Source: an uncultured Anaerofilum sp. (GTDB lineage: Bacteria; Bacillota; Clostridia; Oscillospirales; Ruminococcaceae). Taken from it: a stretch of 39,760 nucleotides of DNA. Where the stretch lies: contig CALWZD010000062.1 of assembly GCA_944385945.1 (NCBI GenBank), positions 1-39,760 on the forward strand. The letters run 5' to 3'. Within the stretch, counting starts at the first letter, position 1. Every line of letters starts with the position of its first letter. The position numbers were made by a program, and so were the translations under genes. Below, in pieces: positions 1-6,451 of this stretch. The notes under the pieces were generated by a model. It made no database searches. It saw only the letters and a list, made by a program, of their open reading frames with translations, and was not told the DNA's origin.

Positions 1-62
1 AACAGCAAAAGGGGAACATCCGTAGCATCAAGAGATGCTTACGGATGTTCCCCTTTTGTTGT
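1..62 (-). terminator. Long hairpin terminator after the DHHW operon
   Basis: Bases 2-24 pair with 40-62 (one G-T pair), an inner stem 25-29/34-38 is closed by the loop AAGA (30-33), and one T is bulged. The stem of about 28 bp carries an A-run on one side and a T-run on the other, so it could end transcription from either direction. It lies downstream of the minus-strand operon 133-2709. The window edge falls exactly at the base of this hairpin. Confidence 0.75.
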
Positions 63-66
63 GATA

Positions 67-132
67 AAAGTTTTCGTCCACCTTTTTCAAAAGGTGGGGT
101 TTTCGCAAGCCTTTTTTCAAAAGGCGAAAAAA
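67..132 (-). repeat. Tandem-hairpin 3'-UTR element, copy A
   Basis: It contains two hairpins, 78-86/89-97 (CCACCTTTT/AAAAGGTGG) and 109-115/119-125 (GCCTTTT/AAAAGGC), starting immediately after the stop codon of the DHHW gene. About 38 bases at 67-104 are identical to the element at 9893-9955, which follows the FAD oxidoreductase gene in the same relative orientation and is likewise followed by a terminator hairpin. It is probably a dispersed 3'-end or transcript-stabilising element. Confidence 0.7.
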
Positions 133-1080
133 TCACCGAATCAAACTGCTGTTGGATGCGATCCAGTCACTATATAAAAACAAAACGTCTTGGTCGGTAA
201 ATGTGATGCGCTCGGGCAACAACGAGGAGTGCAGAAAACGCAGGTCGATCAAAGTGATGGTGCGATATTCACCACACAGCAAAGGTGCTAGGCTGCTTGC
301 GTAGGAATCACGAAAAATCACAAGTTCTTTTTCAGAATCAGAATTTGTGTTTGTAATGGTCACAATCGGCGTAATACCTGACAGAAATACATTATACGGT
401 GTTTTTCCGTCTAACTGTGATAAATCGTACACAGTGTGTACGTCGGGTGCTTGGTAATTGTCTACATATGCTGCTTGAGTGTCTTGGTTGGTTAAATAAA
501 TCAGCGATTCTTGCGGCAGAGTACCTGTAATATAGGCGGAAAAATCACCGGCAAAAGGAGATACCTCATTTTTGGAAAAATCACTTATCTGTACCGAAAA
601 TCCAATTTCTTGCCCCAGTTTGTCCAGTACAGGCTGTAAGGCGTCTTGTTTCCAGTGCCGGTCAGTATAGAAAAAGCTGTCCAACGTAAGAGTGTCGGTC
701 AGGTCGATGCAAATAAAATCGCTCAGCTTGGAATAAGCAAGTTCCTGAAATTCTAAATGCTCAAAAGTTGGATAACCTTCGTCTTTTACATACCAACCTT
801 TGTCGGGAACAAGTGCTACAAAAGTACGGTTGTTGTCGGTCAAGTAGGTTTCTTTGAGTGAAATCAGCTTGTCTGCAAACGAGTTTGCACGGCTTTCGTC
901 TACCGGCTCCAAGACTTGAAACCAGTTTCCGTCGATTTGGTACATTCCGTTGTCGTCGGGCAATTTTGCCGCCTTGCGGTACAGTCCAAGCAAAGGCTTA
1001 TATGCAAGGACAGCCGCCCCGACCACTACAATCAGGGTCAGAACGGCTGCGACGCCCTTTTTACGTTGAAAAAGGTTCAT
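133..1080 (-). CDS. DHHW family protein (membrane-anchored, SGNH/AlgX-like)
   Basis: The 315-residue protein has one N-terminal membrane segment (about residues 9-27) after a basic stretch, so the rest lies outside the membrane. The family signature appears as TDRHW (139-143), a one-residue variant of the usual DHHW, followed by the conserved late motif FRDSYASSL (256-264) and the TLIDLR segment. DHHW proteins resemble the SGNH-like AlgX/AlgJ group linked to O-acetylation of surface polymers, and usually sit near a DUF4358 lipoprotein and an MBOAT acyltransferase. The DUF4358 gene is directly upstream here, its stop overlapping this ATG by one base (TAATG), so the two are translationally coupled. 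No MBOAT gene is visible before the window edge. The start has a GGAGG site five bases upstream. Family assignment is good; catalytic activity is not shown, and Arg for the first His of the motif is a deviation. Confidence 0.82.
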   Translation of the reverse strand: MNLFQRKKGVAAVLTLIVVVGAAVLAYKPLLGLYRKAAKLPDDNGMYQIDGNWFQVLEPVDESRANSFADKLISLKETYLTDNNRTFVALVPDKGWYVKDEGYPTFEHLEFQELAYSKLSDFICIDLTDTLTLDSFFYTDRHWKQDALQPVLDKLGQEIGFSVQISDFSKNEVSPFAGDFSAYITGTLPQESLIYLTNQDTQAAYVDNYQAPDVHTVYDLSQLDGKTPYNVFLSGITPIVTITNTNSDSEKELVIFRDSYASSLAPLLCGEYRTITLIDLRFLHSSLLPERITFTDQDVLFLYSDWIASNSSLIR

Positions 1081-1565
1081 TATGCCTCCAGTTTGTCGAA
1101 GTTTGCAAGAATGGTGTCAGCGGTAGATTCTGCGGTCATCACCAGCAAAACCAAATTGCCACGCTGTGCGACTTCTTTTTTCTCAGCTTCTACACACACC
1201 CATTTGCGGGGATCTGCGTTTTCGTCGATCAAGGTTGCCAGTTCGGCCGCCTTTTCAGCGTTTTCTGCACGGAACAAGCAAACCGAATGAGCGATCGAGC
1301 CGATGGCAGCATCCGAAGCAAGAGCATCTTTGAATTCTGCTTCGGTGTTGATGAACATAGATACATTTTCAGCGGTGATCTCGGTGTTCATCAGCATGGG
1401 CAGGTTTTCTTCCGAAATGCCGTCGTACAGAGCGGTCATATAGTCCTCCAGATTGCCCTCAAAGGTAGGCTCAGATGCTTCGGAGGAGGAAGAAGCTGCA
1501 CCGCCACAAGCGGCGAATGCGGTTAGGGTCAAACAGGCGAACAACATCAAGAACAATTTTTTCAT
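1080..1565 (-). CDS. DUF4358-type lipoprotein
   Basis: The 161-residue protein starts with a lipoprotein signal peptide (MKKLFLMLFACLTLTAFAAC) with lipid attachment expected at Cys20, followed by a Ser/Ala-rich linker. The mature part (about 35-160) has the pattern of DUF4358 proteins: a helix with EEN, a segment around SMFINTEAEFKDAL, a VCLFRAENAEKAAEL helix and a C-terminal hydrophobic strand LVLLVMTA. DUF4358 has no known biochemical role but is repeatedly found beside DHHW and MBOAT genes in Clostridia, as here. A good AAAGGAG site precedes the ATG. It is probably cotranscribed with the sigma factor and the membrane protein upstream and is coupled to the DHHW gene downstream. A role in a surface-polymer modification complex is inference from context only. 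Confidence 0.75.
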   Translation of the reverse strand: MKKLFLMLFACLTLTAFAACGGAASSSSEASEPTFEGNLEDYMTALYDGISEENLPMLMNTEITAENVSMFINTEAEFKDALASDAAIGSIAHSVCLFRAENAEKAAELATLIDENADPRKWVCVEAEKKEVAQRGNLVLLVMTAESTADTILANFDKLEA

Positions 1566-1598
1566 TTGTAAACTCCTTTTGCCGTCGGTACGGCTTTT

Positions 1599-2228
1599 TT
1601 AGTAATATTCCCCACAGATCGCAGTGGCATACATCGGCGAATCCTGTGTTTGCAGGGTAAAACGATAACACGGCTGTAAATAGTCCATGCTTCGCACATA
1701 AATCAGCTCTGCATCGGTAAAATCACCGATATTTGCAGCCTCTGCCGCTTCCTGTGCAGACAGAAGCGGATAATCCCCCAGCAAGAAAAATTCCTCGTTT
1801 TCCTGCTGCCAAACCGGCAATGTATCGGTCTGCGCCGACAGGTCGACTACTGTGGGTAACTGCTCTGTCGAAACCTCTACCAGCTGCGAATCAGAAAAAG
1901 CGAGCGTAGGCAGAAGTTCCTCAGAAAACAGCATGGCGGTGCGTGGTTGAGCAGCAACGTCGGGAGTAGCTGCGGGCAGGTCTGCCATTTGCAGGTCGTG
2001 TGAGTTGCCTCCGGCAGTGTTGGTGGAAAGAGAATCGTTTTGAGGAAGAAGCAAAGCAGCCGAAATCACGGCGACTGCTGCCGCAACGGGAAGTGCTGCC
2101 CTTTTGGCGATTAAAACAAGCTGTGGTTTACGAGATTCTTGCGCCATTTTTTGCAGGGTTTCGGCTTTCCAACTGTCGGAAGCGGAAACCTTTTCCATCG
2201 CTTGCCGGTAGATTTCTTCATACTTCAT
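1599..2228 (-). CDS. Putative anti-sigma-like single-pass membrane protein
   Basis: The 209-residue protein has a cytoplasmic N-terminal region of about 40 residues (MKYEEIYRQAMEKVSASDSW...), one membrane segment (about 44-62, rich in Ala/Val) and a long extracytoplasmic region without Cys pairs. The gene directly follows an ECF sigma factor gene and overlaps its stop by 11 bases, the usual place for a cognate anti-sigma factor. I see no zinc-binding HxxxCxxC anti-sigma motif, so it is not of the ZAS type. I chose the ATG at 2228 over a TTG two codons upstream because AGGAG lies nine bases before it. The outer part has no domain I recognise. It could be a sensor that holds the sigma factor at the membrane, or simply a target gene of it. 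Confidence 0.65.
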   Translation of the reverse strand: MKYEEIYRQAMEKVSASDSWKAETLQKMAQESRKPQLVLIAKRAALPVAAAVAVISAALLLPQNDSLSTNTAGGNSHDLQMADLPAATPDVAAQPRTAMLFSEELLPTLAFSDSQLVEVSTEQLPTVVDLSAQTDTLPVWQQENEEFFLLGDYPLLSAQEAAEAANIGDFTDAELIYVRSMDYLQPCYRFTLQTQDSPMYATAICGEYY

Positions 2229-2709
2229 CCGCAAATTCTCCTTTCAGTGTTTCTTTCAGCTGCGCTCTTGCACGGGCAAGCTGACTTAGCACCGTGTTGG
2301 GATTGCGTTTTAGCAACGCTCCAATTTCGGCGGCGGTGTATCCCTCGATATAATGAAGATATACCACCTGTCGATATTTTACCGGCAAAGCAAACACCGC
2401 ATCCAATACGATATTTTCCTGTGGGGTAAAGGTGGAGTCGGGAACGGTTTCTTCCAAATCGGTACGCTTGCGCATCCATGCGCTGGCAAGATGGCTTTTG
2501 CAACGGTTGATGGTGGCACGTAACAGCCACGCTTTCTGATGTTCCAAACTTTCAAAAACAGGCGCTTTTCGTACAAGAGTCAAAAATACCTCTTGTGCAA
2601 TATCTTCAGCATCCTGTTTGTTTTTTACCATGCCGAATGCAGCACGCAGTACAGTGTTGGAAAAATACTCCAATACCTGCTGTGTGGGCAGGGCGGGCGA
2701 ACGGTCCAT
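2218..2709 (-). CDS. ECF-type RNA polymerase sigma factor (sigma-70 family)
   Basis: The protein of 163 residues has the two ECF domains. Region 2 spans about 10-80 with the core-binding motif DAEDIAQEVFL (33-43) and a WLLRATINRCK segment that fits region 2.4. Region 4 spans about 100-155, with LPVKYRQVVYLHYIEGYTAA followed by a helix-turn-helix (IGALLKRNPNTVLSQLARAR) that reads the -35 element. The start at 2709 is chosen because an AGAGGGGG site lies eight bases upstream; an open frame continues 31 codons further but its added residues are hydrophobic and unlike the family. It is first gene of the operon with the membrane protein, DUF4358 lipoprotein and DHHW gene. Probably it responds to envelope conditions and controls its own operon; this is inferred from gene order. 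Confidence 0.88.
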   Translation of the reverse strand: MDRSPALPTQQVLEYFSNTVLRAAFGMVKNKQDAEDIAQEVFLTLVRKAPVFESLEHQKAWLLRATINRCKSHLASAWMRKRTDLEETVPDSTFTPQENIVLDAVFALPVKYRQVVYLHYIEGYTAAEIGALLKRNPNTVLSQLARARAQLKETLKGEFADEV

Positions 2710-2751
2710 TCCAAAATCCCCCTCTGTGCATAATACAAAATAGCTTTCTCT

Positions 2752-2780
2752 ATTATTGCAGATATTTAAAAAAAAGGCAA
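2752..2780 (-). promoter_or_regulatory. Possible promoter of the sigma factor operon
   Basis: On the minus strand, TTGCCT is followed after 17 bases by AATAAT, placing a start about 35 bases before the ATG at 2709. The region is AT-rich and other choices are possible. If the sigma factor is self-regulating, a non-canonical promoter could exist that I cannot recognise. Confidence 0.3.
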
Positions 2781-2853
2781 ATATTCCGGCAAAATACGCC
2801 ATATATAAAAAAAGAAAGAAATAGTTTGTGCAACCTGCTTTTTGAAAATGGAG

Positions 2854-2859
2854 TATAAT
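2854..2859 (+). promoter_or_regulatory. -10 element of the beta-CASP nuclease gene
   Basis: A perfect TATAAT lies 33 bases before the start codon at 2892. No -35 element with 16-18 base spacing is convincing; TTGTGC at 2826 would leave 22 bases. Confidence 0.4.
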
Positions 2860-2891
2860 AAAGACACAACATAAAGAAAGGGGCGTGCAGT

Positions 2892-4493
2892 ATGAAACTT
2901 ACTTTTTTAGGAGCAGCCCATGAAGTGACAGGAAGCTGTACTTTGCTTGAGGTGAACGGAAAGCATATTTTAATTGATTGCGGAATGGAGCAAGGGCCGG
3001 ACCTGTACGAGAATCAACCGCTGCCACTGGCGGCAGGAGATGTGGACGCACTGTTGCTGACCCATGCGCACATCGACCACTCGGGGCGTATCCCGCTGTT
3101 GTGCCGACAGGGATTCCACGGCCCCATCTATTGCACAGGCGTCACAGCCGATTTGTGCGACATCATGCTGCGTGATTCTGCACACATTCAGGAATTTGAA
3201 GCGCAGTGGAGAAACCGAAAAGCACAGCGTGCGGGCTTGCCGGAATATGTACCCTTGTACACCGTTCAAGATGCGGTAAATTCGATGAAACAGTTTGTTC
3301 CCTGTCGATACGGTGAAGTGATCCAAGTGTGCGATGGGGTAGCAGTGCGTTTTGAAGACGAAGGACATTTGCTCGGCTCGGCTCGGATCGAGGTATGGGC
3401 AGAGGAAAACGGCGAACGGCGAACACTGCTATTTTCGGGCGACATCGGAAACACCGATCAGCCGCTGTTAAAAGACCCCATTTATCCCGAACAGGCGGAT
3501 ATTGTGGTGATGGAATCGACCTATGGCAACCGCAGCCACGGCGAAAAAACCGATTTTGTGGGGCAGTTGGCTCAAATTTTGCAAAGCACGTTTGATCGGG
3601 GAGGAAATGTGATTGTTCCCTGTTTTGCGGTGGGACGTACACAGGAGATGCTATATTTTCTGCGCCAAATCAAGCATAACCGAATGGTGAAAGGACACGA
3701 GGATTTTCCGGTATATGTTGATAGTCCGTTAGCGGTAGAGGCGACCAGTATCTTCCACAATTCGCACTGGGAATATTTTGATGAAGAAACGGTACAGTTG
3801 TTGGAAAGCGGTATCGACCCCATCCGTTGCCCGGGGTTGCGGCTTGCTGTGACCAGCGAAGAATCGCAGGCAATCAACAGTGACAAACGCTGCAAGGTGA
3901 TTTTGTCGGCGAGCGGTATGTGTGAAGCCGGTCGAATCAAACACCATCTAAAACATAATCTGTGGCGTCCGGAATCGACAGTGCTGTTTGTGGGCTACCA
4001 AGCGGTGGGAACACTGGGCAGAGCCATCATAGAGGGTGCGACCGAGGTAAAACTGTTTGGCGAGCGCATTCAAGTGCGGGCAGAAATACGCACCATCACA
4101 GGTATGAGCGGTCATGCCGACCAGCAAGGTCTGGTGCGATGGGTGAACAATATCCAGCCCAAGCCAAGCCAAATCTACATCAATCATGGCGGTGATACTG
4201 TCTGTGATGAATTTGCCGAGCTGCTGAACAAGCAGGGGCATTATGCAAGAGCACCGTATCCAGGCACGGAATATGACCTGCTGACAGGCGAAATTTTGGC
4301 AGAGGGCAATCGTGTGATGATCCAAAAGGAGGACATCCCACAGGATTCCAGACAAAATACCGTATTTGCCCGTTTGGTCGAGGCAGGAAAACGCCTGATG
4401 ACCGTAATCAGTCACAACAAAGGCGGAGCAAACAAGGATCTGGCAAAGTTTGCCGACCAAATCAATGCACTGTGCGAAAAATGGGACAGATAG
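2892..4493 (+). CDS. MBL-fold beta-CASP RNase/metallohydrolase
   Basis: The 533-residue protein is a metallo-beta-lactamase-fold enzyme of the beta-CASP group (CPSF73/Ysh1-like exonucleases, COG1236). Zinc-binding motifs are visible in order: HAHIDH (58-63), His159 in GHLLGSA, and Asp184 in FSGDIG. The beta-CASP insert follows MESTYGNRSH (208-216), includes VPCFAVGRTQE (242-252) and SASGMCEAGRIKHHL (339-353), and returns to the MBL fold with ITGMSGHAD (402-410) and INHGG (about 430-434). All ligand positions are filled, so it should be active, with two zinc ions, most likely on RNA in the cytoplasm. There is no signal peptide. The ATG has an AAAGGGG site. The gene is monocistronic, divergent from the sigma operon and convergent with the phosphate cotransporter gene. 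The exact substrate cannot be read from sequence. Confidence 0.9.
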   Translation: MKLTFLGAAHEVTGSCTLLEVNGKHILIDCGMEQGPDLYENQPLPLAAGDVDALLLTHAHIDHSGRIPLLCRQGFHGPIYCTGVTADLCDIMLRDSAHIQEFEAQWRNRKAQRAGLPEYVPLYTVQDAVNSMKQFVPCRYGEVIQVCDGVAVRFEDEGHLLGSARIEVWAEENGERRTLLFSGDIGNTDQPLLKDPIYPEQADIVVMESTYGNRSHGEKTDFVGQLAQILQSTFDRGGNVIVPCFAVGRTQEMLYFLRQIKHNRMVKGHEDFPVYVDSPLAVEATSIFHNSHWEYFDEETVQLLESGIDPIRCPGLRLAVTSEESQAINSDKRCKVILSASGMCEAGRIKHHLKHNLWRPESTVLFVGYQAVGTLGRAIIEGATEVKLFGERIQVRAEIRTITGMSGHADQQGLVRWVNNIQPKPSQIYINHGGDTVCDEFAELLNKQGHYARAPYPGTEYDLLTGEILAEGNRVMIQKEDIPQDSRQNTVFARLVEAGKRLMTVISHNKGGANKDLAKFADQINALCEKWDR

Positions 4494-4543
4494 TATTTTT
4501 GTATACTAATGGTATAAACAAAGTGGTTTAATACAAATAAACA

Positions 4544-4578
4544 GCAAAGGGATGCAGCTTGTAGCTGCATCCCTTTGC
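4544..4578. terminator. Bidirectional terminator between convergent genes
   Basis: A perfect 16-bp stem (4544-4559 with 4563-4578, outer bases GCAAAGGG/CCCTTTGC) closes a TGT loop and is flanked by A-rich sequence on the left and T-rich on the right. It serves both the nuclease gene ending at 4493 and the cotransporter gene ending at 4595. Confidence 0.85.
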
Positions 4579-4594
4579 CATTTATTCGTGTCAA

Positions 4595-6196
4595 TTAGGC
4601 ATAAACTGCCTCGGCGATGTTCAAAGTGTGGTCGAGCATTCGCTCTACGTCGGTGAGCATCTCGCTATACAAAATGCTCAATTCAGGATCGCTTTCGCCA
4701 TTACGCAAGCGATAGATCTGTGCTTTGCGGTAGTCGGTACTCAAAACGTCGCTTTCGGTTTCCAGTTTTCCAACCAATTCTACGGTTTCTTTGCTGCGCT
4801 CGGTGTCGGTCACGCTGATCTCACGCAGAGCTTTTGTAGTCAGTTCTTTCAAATTGTTCAGCTCCGATTCGGTGATCTTATCCAAGCTGACATGATGTTT
4901 TTCCAAAGGCAGCAGATACTCTGCCATGTTCATTGCGTGGTCGCCGATGCGCTCGATATTCGAACTCAATACCAGCAGACGGTTCAAGGTTTCCGAATCC
5001 TGCTCGGACATCTCATGCATCGAAGCACGACCGATACGGCGGATAATGTCGGCATTCAGTTTGTCGATTTGGTCTTCACCCTCGGTCACTTTTTCCAGCA
5101 GAGAACGGTCATGCTTGAGCAGTGCGTCGAACGAAAGCTCTACGTTGGTTTGTGCCAACAGGTACATTTCAGCAAGCTGGTTGCGCAGCTGACGAATAAA
5201 GATGGCAGTAGAGCCGATACCATGTTCGTCTACAAAAGCAGCAGTGTGCGCCTTTTCGGCAGCATCGGGCAAAATGCGACAAGCAATGTTTGCCAAAACC
5301 GAACCAAACGGGAACAAAACAACGGTGGTAACGATGTTGAATACGATATGAGTTGCTGCGATTTGACCGGGAACGTCGCCGGGCAGCATGGTTTCCATGA
5401 AAGGAACAAAGGGAGTTGCAATGCACAGGACAGTGAAAATAACGGTACCGATGCAGTTGAACATCAGATGGATCAAAGTGGTGCGCTTTGCAGCACGGCT
5501 TGCGCCAAGGCTTGCCAAAACAGCAGTAATACAGGTACCGATATTCTGACCAAACAGAACGAAAACGGCATTTTCAAGCCCGATCACGCCGGACAGTGCA
5601 AGTGCCTGCAAAATACCGATGCTTGCCGACGAGGACTGCACCAAAGCGGTGAAAGCTGCACCAGCCAAGATACCCAGCAAAGGATTGGAAAAACTGGACA
5701 GCATATTTACGAAAGGCGGATAGTCACGCAAGGGGGACATTGCACTGCTCATCAAGTCCATACCGATAAACAGAATGCCCAGACCTGCCATGATTTCGCC
5801 GATGCAGACGGTGCGCTGTTTTTTGCTGAACATACCCAGCGCAACACCGAAAAAGGCAAACAGCGGAGCGATCAAGCCGATGTCCAGTGCAATCAACAAA
5901 CCGGTAACAGTGGTACCGATGTTGGCACCCATGATAACACCAACGGCTTGTGTCAGGGTCATAAGTCCCGAGTTTACAAAACCGACCACCATAACGGTAG
6001 TTGCCGACGAGGATTGAATGATGGCAGTGATACCTGCACCAACCAGAACACCCATCCAACGGCGACTGGTCAGTTTTTCCAAAATCGAGCGCAGACGATC
6101 GCCGGCAGCGACCTCCAGCCCACGGCACATTACCTGCATTCCGTACAGGAACAAGGCAAGGCCGCCCAATAGCATAACGATACCTTCCAAACTCAT
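4595..6196 (-). CDS. Na/Pi cotransporter family protein with PhoU-like C-terminal domain
   Basis: The 533-residue protein is an NptA/PNaS-type sodium-phosphate symporter (COG1283). The two inverted family repeats are marked by QSSSAT (61-66) and QSSSAS (187-192), with GANIGTT (90-96) and a second GQNIGTC giving the substrate and sodium site. About eight to nine hydrophobic segments fill residues 5-315. Residues about 325-530 are helical and hydrophilic and resemble PhoU, with the conserved SNIERIGDHAMNMAEYL and VERMLDHTLNIAE segments, expected on the cytoplasmic side. The start MSLEGIV at 6196 has AAGGAG seven bases upstream; a frame open for 45 more codons is not similar to the family and covers the promoter. 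The gene stands alone. Phosphate uptake or efflux is likely. Phased repeats upstream (6312-6339) resemble Pho boxes, suggesting control by phosphate. Confidence 0.9.
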   Translation of the reverse strand: MSLEGIVMLLGGLALFLYGMQVMCRGLEVAAGDRLRSILEKLTSRRWMGVLVGAGITAIIQSSSATTVMVVGFVNSGLMTLTQAVGVIMGANIGTTVTGLLIALDIGLIAPLFAFFGVALGMFSKKQRTVCIGEIMAGLGILFIGMDLMSSAMSPLRDYPPFVNMLSSFSNPLLGILAGAAFTALVQSSSASIGILQALALSGVIGLENAVFVLFGQNIGTCITAVLASLGASRAAKRTTLIHLMFNCIGTVIFTVLCIATPFVPFMETMLPGDVPGQIAATHIVFNIVTTVVLFPFGSVLANIACRILPDAAEKAHTAAFVDEHGIGSTAIFIRQLRNQLAEMYLLAQTNVELSFDALLKHDRSLLEKVTEGEDQIDKLNADIIRRIGRASMHEMSEQDSETLNRLLVLSSNIERIGDHAMNMAEYLLPLEKHHVSLDKITESELNNLKELTTKALREISVTDTERSKETVELVGKLETESDVLSTDYRKAQIYRLRNGESDPELSILYSEMLTDVERMLDHTLNIAEAVYA

Positions 6197-6256
6197 ATTG
6201 CTTCTCCTTAGCTCGCAAAATTCGTATGTTTTATAGGCGTGTCGATTCCACGCTCT

Positions 6257-6295
6257 ATTGTAATTATTATGACAAAAATGTGTAAAGTCTTTCAA
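6257..6295 (-). promoter_or_regulatory. Promoter region of the Na/Pi cotransporter gene
   Basis: On the minus strand two overlapping sigma-A-type promoters can be drawn: TTGAAA-18-CATAAT and TTTACA-18-TACAAT. Both place the start some 50-65 bases before the start codon at 6196. Which one is used cannot be decided by eye. Confidence 0.5.
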
Positions 6296-6311
6296 TGGGT
6301 TTGTAAAAATC

Positions 6312-6339
6312 ATTACCAAAACTTTACGCAAATTTTACA
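6312..6339. promoter_or_regulatory. Three 11-bp phased TTTAC-type repeats (Pho-box-like)
   Basis: Hexamers ATTACC (6312-6317), TTTACG (6323-6328) and TTTACA (6334-6339) lie in direct repeat with exactly five bases between them, an 11-bp period. This is the arrangement of PhoP boxes in Bacillus (TTAACA-like hexamers with about five-base spacers). They lie just upstream of the cotransporter promoter, and two more TTTACA copies in the opposite orientation occur at 6302-6307 and 6281-6286. Control by a PhoP-like regulator is inference from pattern and gene function. Confidence 0.5.
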
Positions 6340-6367
6340 TAAACCGCCGGTTTTCGAAAAAAATCCC

Positions 6368-6404
6368 GAAAAAACGAGCAAGGCTGCGACAATCGCCGCA
6401 GCCC
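6368..6404 (-). terminator. Terminator after the MATE gene
   Basis: On the minus strand a GC-rich stem GGCTGCG/CGCAGCC (6397-6403 with 6382-6388) with a short inner extension is followed by a T-run near 6368-6375. It separates the MATE gene from the cotransporter gene downstream in the same direction. Confidence 0.75.
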
Positions 6405-6451
6405 TTAAAGAAACGATTTTTAAAATGAATGAACTACCGCATGGGTAACCT

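Noticed and set aside
2710-2802. A longer sigma factor start at 2802 (31 extra residues)
   Set aside because: The extra residues are hydrophobic and not of ECF type, and the strong AGAGGGGG site points to the ATG at 2709.
4628-6172. A 514-codon open frame on the plus strand opposite the Na/Pi cotransporter gene
   Set aside because: It is a shadow of the real gene: composition is rich in Cys, His and Gln, no family resemblance is seen, and no ribosome site or promoter fits. The same holds for other long antisense frames (10071-11153, 15108-16169, 17929-19032 and their mirrors).
6197-6331. A 45-residue N-terminal extension of the Na/Pi cotransporter
   Set aside because: It covers the promoter and Pho-like region, has no family similarity, and the AAGGAG site fits the ATG at 6196.
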